This document shows positions 34,588-44,618 of a DNA stretch of 64,000 nucleotides, piece by piece (positions within the stretch are counted from its first letter, which is position 1; every line of letters begins with the position of its first letter). The notes below the pieces were generated by a model. That model was not told the origin of the DNA, ran no database searches, and saw nothing but the letters and a program-made list of their open reading frames with translations. The stretch is from the NCBI GenBank assembly GCA_023512835.1, contig CM042090.1, forward strand, positions 54,485,365 to 54,549,364, given 5' to 3'. A program made the translations under genes and the position numbers. This DNA comes from Taxillus chinensis (taxonomy: Eukaryota > Streptophyta > Magnoliopsida > Santalales > Loranthaceae).

Positions 34588-35001
34588 TGTCACGGGGTCA
34601 GGTTTCTTGCGCCTCTCAACCCATTGCGGCACTTAGCTTCTCTATCCACGGTCCGCTAAGTTTAGCCTTTGAGGGTTGAAGCACACGTAGACTGGTTTCG
34701 CCCTGCCACTAGGCTCATCAGGAGAACGGCTCCAGTTCCCGACCAGTTTGTGTAAGGATGGCCAAATCCCTTCTTCAACGTCAAGTCCTCGACTAGCTGC
34801 GTGCTACCCGCATTCAACCGGGTTGGCATGTCTGAACTCCAAAGGGGTTCCATCCGTTTTCCTCCACGAACTGCCTGGAACCTTCCGCTGCGCACTATCT
34901 ACGCTTTCAACCAACCCCTCTCTTTTACGTAGCACGAATACATTCCTGAATCGTGCCACTGAGAAACGTCCCGCCAGCACCACGCTGCTCGGGTCGTGAC
35001 A
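34588..35001 (-). repeat. Miniature-element LTR 2, type B (414 bp)
   Basis: TGTCACGGGGTCAGG to GGGTCGTGACA. It is separated from LTR 3 by only six bases (TTCCCT, 35002-35007). Confidence 0.88.
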
Positions 35002-35007
35002 TTCCCT

Positions 35008-35421
35008 TGTCACGGGGTCAGGTTTCCTACGCCTCTCAACCCATTGCGGCACTTAGCTTTTCTATCCACGGCTCGCTAAGTTTAGCCTTTTAGGGTAGAA
35101 GCGCACGTAGACTGGTTTCGCCCTGCCACTGGGCTCATCAGGAGAACGGCTTCAGTTCCCGACCAGTTTGTGTAAGGATGGCCAAATCCCTTCTTCAACG
35201 TCAAGTCCCCGACTAGCGGCGTGCTCCCCGCATTCAACCGGGTCGGCACGTTTGAACTCTGAAGGGGTTCCATCCGTTTTCCTCCACGAACTGCCTGGAA
35301 CCTTCCGCTACGCACCATCTATGCTTTCAACCAACCCCTCTCTTTTACGTAGCACGAATACATTCCTGAATCGTGCCACTAAGAAATGTCCCGCCAACAC
35401 CACGCTGCTCGGGTCGTGACA
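35008..35421 (-). repeat. Miniature-element LTR 3, type B (414 bp)
   Basis: It has the same length and ends as LTR 2. The purine tract of the adjoining internal domain (TTCTCCTCCACCC) follows directly. Confidence 0.88.
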
Positions 35422-35847
35422 TTCTCCTCCACCCAATCCTCGCAACCTCCTCATTGTGTTTGTCGACATTGCTTCCCCGCAGACGATGGCATTGTTACCT
35501 AGACACCCTCCCACTCGCCCAATGTCAACAGCTTGGACATCGCTTCCCCGCAGGTTGCAACACCTTTACCAAGATGCTCGCCCGCTCGTCTAATGTCCAA
35601 AGGATAGAAGCCTTCCAAGATCGCTCTGACGCGCTCCTTCGTACTCCCTTGCCCAACTCTGTATCACACTCTAGGATACTCCAACTCTATGGACACGATG
35701 CGTGCAAGACCTTCTCTTGGTCGACCCCCATCTGTTAGGGGCTCCCTCCCAACTTGGGATCAGGGACGACGCATATCTCTTGCAAGAGTACTTTGGCGAG
35801 CATGTGGATACGGGCCGCAACCGCTCTAATACGGGCCGCAACCGTTC
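35422..35847 (-). other. Miniature-element internal domain, B/A recombinant
   Basis: The first 275 bases (to about 35696, ending CCAACTCTATGGA) match the purine-tract side of type B internals in reverse orientation. The remainder, from about 35700, matches the primer-site side of type A (GGGGCTCCCTCCCAACTTGG). The primer site itself is missing; ACGGGCCGCAACCG is repeated twice (about 35807 and 35831) at the switch point. Confidence 0.75.
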
Positions 35848-36170
35848 TGAGAGGCACAAGAAACCTGACCCCGTGACATGTGGTATCAGAGCGGTTGCAG
35901 CCTGTATCCACATGCTCGCCGAAGTACTCTCGCGAGAGATATGCGTGGTCCCTGATCCCAAGTTGGGAGGGAGCCCCTAACAGTTGGGGGTCAACCAAGA
36001 GGAGGTCTTGAACGCATCGCGTCCACCAACGTCGGCCGCCGAGCAATGGTGGAGTTCCCGAGGATGGGACAGAGTAGCGCTGCAATCGAGAGGAGCGCGT
36101 CGCCAAAGGATCTTGGTTCCTCCGAACTCGCTGACGCAACGAGGGCGTTGCGAAATCAAGTGGGGGAGGA
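35848..36170 (+). other. Switch point: 31-bp LTR stub and type A internal domain
   Basis: 35848-35878 is the last 31 bases of a forward LTR (ends CCCCGTGACA). A forward primer site TGGTATCAGAGC (35881-35892) and a type A internal domain follow, ending GTGGGGGAGGA before LTR 4. The orientation of the array inverts here. Confidence 0.8.
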
Positions 36171-36572
36171 TGTCACGCCCCGAACAGCGAGGTGCTAGCA
36201 GGCGTCTCCCAAGTGGCGCAGGTGCGCGCTACTTGCGGAGGGGCAGAGTGGAAAGCATAACTGGAGCGGACGGGATAGGCTCAATGGCAGTTCGTGCGGG
36301 AGATTGATGGAGCCCCTTCGAAGTTCAGACGTACCGACCCGGTTAAATGCGGGGAGTACGCCGCTAGTCGAGGACTTGACGTTGAAGAAGGGATTTGACC
36401 ATCCTTACACAAACTGGTCGGGAACTGGAGCCGTTCTCCTGATGAACCCAGTGACAGGGCGAAACCAGTCTATGTGCGCATCAACCCTCAAAGGCTAAAC
36501 TTAGCGGACCGTGGATAGAGAAGCTAATTGCCGCAATGGGTTGAGAGGCGCAACAAACCTGACCCAGTGACA
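36171..36572 (+). repeat. Miniature-element LTR 4, type A (402 bp)
   Basis: TGTCACGCCCCGAACAGCG to GACCCAGTGACA, forward. Same subtype and length as LTR 1. Confidence 0.88.
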
Positions 36573-36967
36573 AGTGGTATCAAAGCCGAACCGGCCCGTA
36601 TCCTAAAGACTCGCCGAGCACTCTCGCGAGTAGCGTGATCCCGAGGTGGGAGCTCACAGAGGTGAGTCAACCGATACTGTCTTTCACGCCTTTCGTCCAT
36701 AGAGTTGGAGTATCCTAGAGTGTGATACAGAGTTGGGCAAGGGAGTACGAAGGAGCGCATCGGAGCGATCTTGGAAGCCTCCTATCCTTTGGACATTGGG
36801 CGAGCGGGCGAGCATCTTGGTAAAGGTGTTGCAACCTGTGGGGAAGTGATGTCCAAGCTGTTGACATTGGGCGAGTGGGAGGGCGTTGAGGTAACGATGC
36901 CATCGCCTGCAGGGAAGCGATGTCGACAAACGCAACGAGGACGTTGCGAGGATTGGGTGGAGGAGAA
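36573..36967 (+). other. Miniature-element internal domain, type B (395 bp), first copy
   Basis: AGTGGTATCAAAGCC primer site at the left edge and GGGTGGAGGAGAA purine tract at the right edge, with no open frame of meaning. It is nearly identical to 37382-37776. Confidence 0.85.
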
Positions 36968-37381
36968 TGTCACGACCCGAGCAGCGTGGTGCTGGCGGGA
37001 CGTTTCTCAGTAGCACGATTCAGGAATGTATTCATACTACGTAAAAGAGAGGGGTTGGTTGAAAGCATAGATGGTGTGCAGCGGAAGGTTCCAGGCAGTT
37101 CGTGGAGGAAAACGGATGGAACCCCTTCGGAGTTCAGACGTACCGGCCCGGTTGAATGCGGGGAGCACGCCGCTAGTCGAGGACTTGACGTTGAAGAAGG
37201 GATTTGGCCATCCTTACACAAACTGGTCGGGAACTGGAGCCGTTCTCCTGATGAGCCCAGTGGCAGGGCAAAACCAGTCTACGTGCGCTTCAACCCTCGA
37301 AGGCTAAACTTAGCGGACCGTGGATAGAGAAGCTAAGTGCCGCAATGGGTTGAGAGGCGCAAGAAACCTGACCCCGTGACA
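36968..37381 (+). repeat. Miniature-element LTR 5, type B (414 bp)
   Basis: TGTCACGACCCGAGCAGCG to CCCCGTGACA, forward; same length as LTRs 2, 3 and 6. Confidence 0.88.
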
Positions 37382-37776
37382 AGTGGTATCAAAGCCGAAC
37401 CGGCCCGTATCCTGAAGACTCGCCGAACACTCTCGCGAGTAGCGTGATCCCAAGGTGGGAGCTCACAGAGGTGACTCGACCGATAGTGTCTTACACGCAT
37501 TGCGTCCATAGAGTTGGAGTATCCTAGAGTGTGATACAGAGTTGGGCAAGGGAGTACGAAGGAGCGCGTCGGAGCGATCTTGGAAGCCTCCTATCCTTTG
37601 GACATTGGGCAAGCGGGTGAGCATCTTGGTAAAGGTGTTGCAACCTGCGGGGAAGCGATGTCCAAGCTATTGACATTGGGTGAGTGGGAGGGCGTCGAGG
37701 TAACGATGCCATCGCCTGCGGGGAAGCGATGTTGACAAACGCAACGAGGACGTTGTGAGGATTGGGTGGAGGAGAA
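37382..37776 (+). other. Miniature-element internal domain, type B (395 bp), second copy
   Basis: Same primer-site and purine-tract edges and the same length as the first copy; only scattered substitutions are seen. Confidence 0.85.
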
Positions 37777-38190
37777 TATCATGACCCAAGTAACGTGGTG
37801 CTGGCGGGACGTTTCTCAATAGCACGATTCAGGAATGTATTCGTGCTACGTAAAAGAGAGGGGTTAGTTGAAAGCGTAGATGGTGCGCATCGGAAGGTTC
37901 CAGGAAGTTCATGGAGGAAAACGGATGGAACCCCTTCGGAGTTCAGACGTGCCGACCCGATTGAATGCGGGGAGCACGTCGCCAGTCAAGGACTTGACGT
38001 TGAAGAAGGGATTTGGCCATCCTTACACAAACTGGTCGGGAACTGTAGCCGTTCTCCTGATGAGCCCAGTGGCAGGGCGAAACCAGTCTATGTGCGCTTC
38101 AACCCTCAAAGGCTAAACTTAGCGGACCGTGGATAGAGAAGCTAAGTGCCGCAATGGGTTGAGAGGCGCAAGAAACCTGAACCCGTGACA
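37777..38190 (+). repeat. Miniature-element LTR 6, type B (414 bp)
   Basis: It begins TATCATGACCC, where two bases have changed from TGTCACGACCC, and ends ACCCGTGACA at the right target duplication. Confidence 0.88.
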
Positions 38191-38194
38191 CTAC

Positions 38195-38760
38195 TCACCA
38201 CCACTTGCGCAGAACTATAGGTGGACTCAGAACCACCCATCAGAACAAGTGATTGGTGATCCTACTGTTGGAGTAAGGACGAGAGCAGCCACTTCCAGAT
38301 TTTCTGATGTTGATTTTGCTGGGTGTCGCATCGACAGGAAGAGCCCTAGTGGTGCTTCTCAGTTTCTTGGAAGCAGATTGATTTCATGGTTCAGTAAGAA
38401 GTAGAATTCTGTATCAACTTCTACTGCTAAGGTGGAATATATAGCTACTGGGAGTTGCTGCGCACAGCTACTCTAGATGCAAAGTCAACTTACTGACTAC
38501 GGGTCAACATGTCATCTGTTCCACTGTACTACGATAATACCAGTTCGATTGCCATCAGCAACAATCCAGTTATGCACCCAAAGACTAAGCACATTGAAGT
38601 CAGGTATCACTTCATCCGAGATCATATTCTTAAACAGCATATATCTATTGAACATGTTGCTACGGATGATCAACTCGTGGATATACTCACCAAGCCCCTA
38701 CCAGATGCAAGATTTTCTGAACTACTCCTCAAATTAGGTATGCTTGATTTGTCTGCATAG
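38195..38760 (+). pseudogene. Element B pol, last part: RNase H; reverse transcriptase deleted
   Basis: The start ([18 protein letters not shown]) continues the linker seen in element C. At about 38297 it jumps directly to the RNase H block DFAGCRIDRKS (about 38312). The corresponding span in C (about 48735-49840) holds the entire reverse transcriptase, so about 1.1 kb is deleted. The RNase H end (YHFIRDHILKQHISIEHVAT, then MLDLSA-stop 38758-38760) matches C. Stops at 38402 and 38474 are also present. This copy cannot make reverse transcriptase. Confidence 0.87.
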
Positions 38761-40297
38761 TTTCTAATTTATCACTCCACCAGTATTTTCTTTAGGACAT
38801 GCATTGTGATTCTTAATGAGTGTTAGACACCTACTATACTTCATGCTGATCATTTTTGCCGATAATATGCATTTGTCCTTACTATCTTCCCATATCTCCC
38901 GCTGGGAGGATGCTTGTGTTTCTCGACTGAAGTTGTTAAGCCAACATAATTAACACTATATGAGTTCACTCTTCTTCGGATTTCATGATTCAACTTTTCA
39001 TGTATCACCTCATGTTCAATGCTTTTTCATATTGATTGCCCTATTAACATGTCTAATTGAAGAAATGAAATGGGTTAGCTCAGAATGCTTATGGATGAAA
39101 TCACAGTGATAGTCTGTTCAGCTTCTAAAGTGAAGTTCCCAAAAGATAGACAGTATTCTTCTCAAAATCTAAATCTTTTGGCTGGCAATGTCATCGAGAG
39201 GATTGCAAGATCTAATGGGGAGAAAATGCTTATTAATTACTCAAGTAATACCCTCCCCCCTTATATGTCTCATGACCTCTTTCCCGATTGTCTATCTGAC
39301 GGGGAGTTCATCACTGAGAGGATTGCACGATCTACGGGGGAGCAAAAGCTTTATTTATTATTTTAGTAATAACCCCCAATATGTCTCGGATGCTCTTCCC
39401 TCTTACTTCTCACTTCCGGATCTGACTGGACATACATTGTTGAATCTGCTTTGTGGCATGTTTGGATGTTTTTCTTTCTTCAACTGTGCATCTTAATCGG
39501 ATAATCAATTGATAGCATCTGGCATGTGTTCTTTCTTCCATTCTCACATATGAATCTTATTCAGAGTAACTCACATATTGTTCATTTATCCTGGCTACAT
39601 TGTTCAGCATGACGGTTTCACTCTGTTGACCAATGAGAACCTATGTGTTTCTAATCAGACATATGCTTCTTTTTTAGCACCATTGATTTAGTCATTCATT
39701 TGTATATGTCTAGCATTCATTTTCAATGCATGAGTTCTACCTTTTCCATTTGTTCAGACTATGCTAATTTTTCATATTTGTTTACATCCGTACAGATTCC
39801 AACCTGTCAAAGCTCTGTGTTCCTTTTAGTTTATCTTCATGTAACTATAGGTTCCGATTCACTTTGCATTTTCACTGACATATCTTGCTTGAAGTCTCGG
39901 CTTTGAAGTGTTGTGGTACTTCATCTTTCTTCGACTTTAAGCCAGCAAAGGAATCACTCTCTCTCTCACACTCTGTTGCTCATCCGGATATACTTCTACG
40001 GATTACTTTTTAATCCAGATGATCATCAGTTCATCTCCTCCGGATTCTTAAAATACTCAAGTCTTATAGCGTGTTTTTGAGGAGGAATAATGATGGGCTA
40101 TTTTAATTGCAAGTCTCGAGACAAGGCACTTCCGGAAGAAGGCATACAGCTGTCTTACATACTTAATTCTGCGGCCTCCACGCCATTTTTAAATACGGAG
40201 GCGCTCACATCTCAAGTTAAATGACATCAGCTTGTCAGGTGGATCACTATTTATCTCGCTTAATCCCATGATCCGCTGGCAACCACGGACTCAGTCT
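38761..40297 (+). other. Element B spacer between pol and ORF3, with repeated purine tracts
   Basis: Non-coding, homologous to 50302-51870 in C. AGGATTGCA followed by a tract such as CTACGGGGGAG occurs twice (about 39197-39222 and 39313-39342), each followed by TCTCATGACC/TCTCGGATG-type sequence: an internal duplication of about 120 bp. Extra purine tracts are a known feature of Sireviruses. Confidence 0.7.
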
Positions 40298-40414
40298 TAT
40301 AAATACTGAATTTTCACACAGCACGAGTTTACATTTTCAAATCCCTAAACCCTCGTCGCTCTTCCGATCTCTTAAACCCACCTTCCTTATTCCTCTCCTT
40401 TTCTCTACCTCGAA
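40298..40414 (+). promoter_or_regulatory. TATA box and pyrimidine-rich leader before ORF3 in element B
   Basis: TATAAATA at 40298-40305 lies 117 bases before the ATG. CCCTAAACCCTCG (about 40344-40357) contains a telo-box-like AAACCCT, and a pyrimidine-rich leader follows. This arrangement resembles an ordinary plant gene promoter and leader, so ORF3 may have its own transcript. In C the TATA position reads TATATG (51879-51884). Confidence 0.45.
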
Positions 40415-41197
40415 ATGGCACCCAAGCTCTCCCTTTCTGGCGTAAATCCCAGCCATCTGGTCAATTGGCCTGCAATTTCCGATCCTCCAGCTTGGTTCTT
40501 CGAACTACGCCCCCTTTTGGAAGCCTCCCATATTATAAATCTGGTTTCCAACCCTGTCGATCTTCTCATCGACGACATCACCGAGTATTACCAGCATATC
40601 CACTGCACCACCAACTCCATTCTTTCCCATGTTCAGGGTGAATCCATCGTCATCACCCCCGCCATCCTTCGTTCCGCTCTCAACCTACCCACTAGTGAAC
40701 CTCAACGTCCGGAACCAGAAACAATGGCAGCTTCCATGGGCTGCACTTACAAAGGGAAGGAATACAAGGTGAAGTCCTTCCACGGTTGCTACCGGTGTAT
40801 GGCGACCATCCTCAGTCGCTATCTTTTGGCTCGCACCTTCGCTCTCGACTCTGTTCTGTATGACCTTTTGCTGGCCATGTACAGAGTCTTCGAAGGTCTC
40901 CCGATGGACTGGGGGACATTCTTGTTCCAATTGCTGAAGAACGGGCCCAAGAACCAATCTTTTGGGCGGATCCTCAACATAGCCTTCCGGCATCTGCGTC
41001 CGTCCCATTTTAATGGAACTGGCACTATCTCTTTCACCCAGGCCTATTATATCCGCCATCTTACGCCTAACAGGACCATGACGGCTCGCCGACCTTTTGC
41101 TACTCTTCGCCTCCTTCCCGTATCGGAACAACAGGGCAGTTCGGTTGGTGACCCAGCCGACAGCTATGCTCCCGAAGTTAGCTCTGCTCACCGGTCC
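40415..41197 (+). pseudogene. Element B ORF3, N-terminal part, cut by solo LTR D
   Basis: The frame opens at ATG 40415 (MAPKLSLSGVNPSHLVNW; purine at -3 and G at +4) and stays open for 261 codons to RS at 41197, where LTR D is inserted. It aligns without gaps to residues 1-260 of ORF3 in element C at roughly three of four residues. The block GESIVITPAILRSALNLP followed by CMATILSRYLLAR and DLLLAMYRVFEG resembles the 'putative plant transposon protein' domain found in plant transposon ORFs. The rest of the protein resumes at 59139. No signal peptide is visible. Function of the domain is unknown. Confidence 0.82.
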
Positions 41198-43103
41198 TGT
41201 AAAGACTCGTATTTGGGTAGTTTTGAGAGATAGCCATTCTATGGGAGTGCACCTATCTGGATGGTAGTGTAGTCGTCGATGTGAGCATTTTGACTGTACT
41301 TGGGCCCAATTCCGAGTCGGGGCCTCGTTTGACCCAATTGTTGACTTTTTAGGATTTATTGGTTAACTTTGCATTTGGGCGGTCATTTGAGTGTGATAAT
41401 ATTTGCTTAGTGTTGTGCTCGTCATTTTGAGCGTTTTGACTGTAATTTGACTCAATTTGGAGTTCGGGACCTTGGGGGTCAATTTTTGTGTTAGGAGGTC
41501 AATTATTGATTAGGTCAATGATTGACTAGGTCAGTTATTGGTCAATGACTGGTAGAAATATAAATAGCAGGAAAAGAAAGAGCTTTCACTTTACGCTATC
41601 ATGCTTGTGCGTTTGAGAGAGAGCTTGGAGCTTGGAGCCTTGGCGATTTGGGGCGATTTGGGTTCATGGAGCTCAAAGAATCACTCCAGGTAGGTGTCCT
41701 TGAACTTCTTATCTTGATTCTATCTTTGGTATGCACGAATTTGTCATGATTTATGAAATTAAGCATGAACCCTAGGTTTTGGGGGAATCCAATTTTGGGT
41801 GAGATCTAATGATTTAGCATAAGATATGTGGTTAAGAACTATTTTATATCAGTTTTAATATATGTTTCTGTGATTTTGTGGTTGTATAACTGTGTATGCC
41901 ATGAGGGTTGAGAAGTCAACCACGGAAATCTGGATTTAGATCGAGATTTCTGGAAATCTGCAATTTGGTGCATATTTCTGTTGTTATCTGTGCGATTTAG
42001 AGGCATTTTGGACGCATTTTGAGGTAGATATCGTAGTCTGTTGCGTAAAATGTGTATTTGTGAGTGTCTGGGGGTTGTTGGGTTGATCCCAGACAAGGAA
42101 CAGGCAAAAACAACAATAAACAGTACCCTGAGCGAATTACTGGGTAGAAATGACGAAGATCCAAAGTTCTGGGTCGAAGGGTCGAAGATCCAGGGTCATT
42201 GGGTCGAAGGGTCGTAGACTCGTAGTTCGTAGTTCGTAGATCCACAGTTCGTAGATTCGTAGTTCATAGACTCGTAGTTCGTAGATCCATAGTTCGTAAT
42301 CTGAAGGTCGAAGATCAAAGACCAGCTTCGAGTCTTTGAGGCGCGCTGCAGTTCCGCGCTCCGCAGCTACGAGTCGCAACTCCAGCAATGTAACTGAACA
42401 CTGGATTGGACTATTTACATTATAGCCTATACCCATCTACACATTTAAGTATTATTAAGTTACAATGTAAATAACGAAATACCCCCCTTTTGGGTTCAAA
42501 GAAAAATACAAGAAAATTAAATTCCCACTCCTTCAAAATGTGAAAATTGGGATTTAGAATCTCGGAAAAATCCAATTTTTCATAGAGGTGAATTTTTGGA
42601 AAGTGGGGTTAGACATCTCAGAAAAATCCCCAAAAATTAGATTATCTTATTTATGATATGGAGACCCAATGCCGGGACTTTTTATTTCAAGAAAACAACT
42701 CCTATGTGTATCTCCTTCCTTGGTCAAGGAATGATGATGAGTTTGTGAAGATTGGCTTCAGTTATAAAGGGAGTATGGTGAAGCTTAATGCCATTTTGGT
42801 GTTGGTATGTTGGTTTGAGGAATTGGGGCTTGGGCTCTATGACTTGTTGGGTTCTCACCGTGAAGCACAGATGATGCTATGTGGTTGACGGCGCAGGCAT
42901 ATGCGCCGATGGCAGGCCTGTATGGCACTGTGTCCGGGCATATAGCGTTGTGGTAGGGCTGAGTGCCCTGAGCTGGAATCCTATTGAGGATCGTGGACAA
43001 GCTGTCCTGTGTGGGCAGGCTGGGTCCTGATGTTTGTTTGCAGGCTGAGTCCTGATGATTGTGCACACTACACAGTGCACGAGTACACAGAGCACGTAGT
43101 ATA
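41198..43103 (+). repeat. Solo LTR D, left part
   Basis: It includes a minisatellite at about 42165-42320 built from GTAGTTCGTAGATC-like and GGGTCGAAG-like units, at the place where the LTRs of E have TTCGAA repeats. It ends TAGTATA (43097-43103), which is repeated at 58680-58686. Confidence 0.85.
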
Positions 43104-43274
43104 TGTCATCATTGGTGTTCGTCCGGGCCCATTTGGGGTGAGCTCAAACTAAACCAATGGTGAGAAAATTTAGAGTCGCCACCAACTGTTTTTGGGGTAC
43201 AGTTGGATATCCTCTACCTTAAGTAGTAAAATGTGTGGTTTGCGTTATCAGAGAAGGGTTCGGGAGTTAGTTAC

Positions 43275-44557
43275 TGTTGGATCAAACCCAGAATTTGGAT
43301 AATGCTGATAAAGCCTTATGTAATTTGATCTGTGATCTTTTGTGTTTATTTGATCATTGCAGAAGATATGTTATTAATCCGGAGATGCACTCGTAAGAGC
43401 AAAGCTAAGGACAGGATACATAATCCTGATCCGGACAAGAGTGAGTGTCGTCAAACATTTGGTAAATAACCAAGTCATCAATACATACGGAATAAGGAAC
43501 ATTCGCGCGGACTAAGAACTTAAAAGCTACGGATTGCGGAATATGTTCCTAGTGCCTCAAACGGACTAAGTCAAATTGATACGGAGTAAAGAAGTATTAA
43601 TGAAAAATAAGGACCCGAGTCTTTATTCGCACGGAGTAAGGAAACTAGATGCGGAGTAAGGAATCCGGACAACTTTACTCATACGGAGTAAGGAAGCGCT
43701 AGTACGGAGTAAGCATTCCGAACCCTTAGACTCGCCCGGAGTAAGGAACTTACATACGGAATAAGGAACTTACATACGGAGTAAGGAACTTACATATGGA
43801 GTAAGCAATTTACATACGGAGTAAGGAACTTACATGCGGAGTTAGGAAGCGCTGACACGGACTAAGGATTCCAGTACTAAATAGATACGGAGTAAGCAAC
43901 TACTGACACAGAGTAAGGTTCCGAGCTTCATTAGCAATGGAGTAAGGAAAATTACACCGGACCAAGAAAATACTACTTCAACTCACCGCATTTAAAGTTA
44001 TCAGCTCGTGGCGTCCCGATGTAAGACAAACTTATTGAGAACCTGAAGAATCTTATACGTGGATCAGCCGGATATGTGGACACAACCTCAATTGTATTTG
44101 GGAACTCACAAATGCACTTATACTCATCAGACCCAAGACCTTGAGCTCCACAAACCGCAGCAGTCAAGACAGAGAGATTACCGAGGAATAGTTAGTGCGG
44201 AACGCATTTCGGAACTACAAGTTCTAAGGTTGTCTCTTAGGAATGTTTGTATAAATATTCATACTTGTATATTTGTAAAGGAGAAGGTGTGCGAACAAGC
44301 CTAAATAACCTGTGTATGCACAAGAGCTCAAAGAAGTAATCTAGGCTAGTGTGTGAATCCCTTTGTAAACAGAGTGTAAGAGAGTCTTGCTTCTATTTTG
44401 TTGTATTTATCTCTTGATAATAAAACAAAATACTTCCACTATCTGGTTATCTTCTGCAGTGATTCTATCACTTGACTAGATTAGTGTAGTGCCTTAAGAG
44501 ATAAAAGAGTTTAGATAAGAGCCTATTCACCCCCCTCTAGGTTCCAAGGGACCATCA
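43275..44557 (+). repeat. Element C 5' LTR
   Basis: TGTTGGATC to GGGACCATCA. It contains an array of CGGAGTAAGGA units; between about 43735 and 43850 they become a clean 20-21-bp tandem (TACGGAGTAAGGAACTTACA). It ends in the same CACCCCCCTCTAGG block as the LTRs of B. Confidence 0.95.
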
Positions 44558-44559
44558 AG

Positions 44560-44571
44560 TGGTATCAGAGC
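44560..44571 (+). other. Element C primer-binding site
   Basis: TGGTATCAGAGC, an exact initiator-Met tRNA match, two bases after the LTR. Confidence 0.92.
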
Positions 44572-44618
44572 AAGTCTATTTGTTCAAAAGTAGAGATCCC
44601 ACTCTTTTACTCTAAGCA

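Larger units (their letters stand above)
33894..38190. mobile_element. Head-to-head array of miniature (TRIM-like) LTR elements
   Basis: One 4-bp duplication CTAC brackets the whole block (33890-33893 and 38191-38194), and joining the flanks restores element B pol. Inside are six LTRs of 402 or 414 bp. The three on the left are reversed, the three on the right are forward, and non-coding internal pieces of about 290-400 bp lie between them. The internals hold only a Met-tRNA primer site and a purine tract. No gag or pol exists. Orientation switches at about 35848. Terminal-repeat miniature elements (TRIMs) have this design, but a palindromic multi-LTR array inside a single target duplication is unusual. 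Confidence 0.85.
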
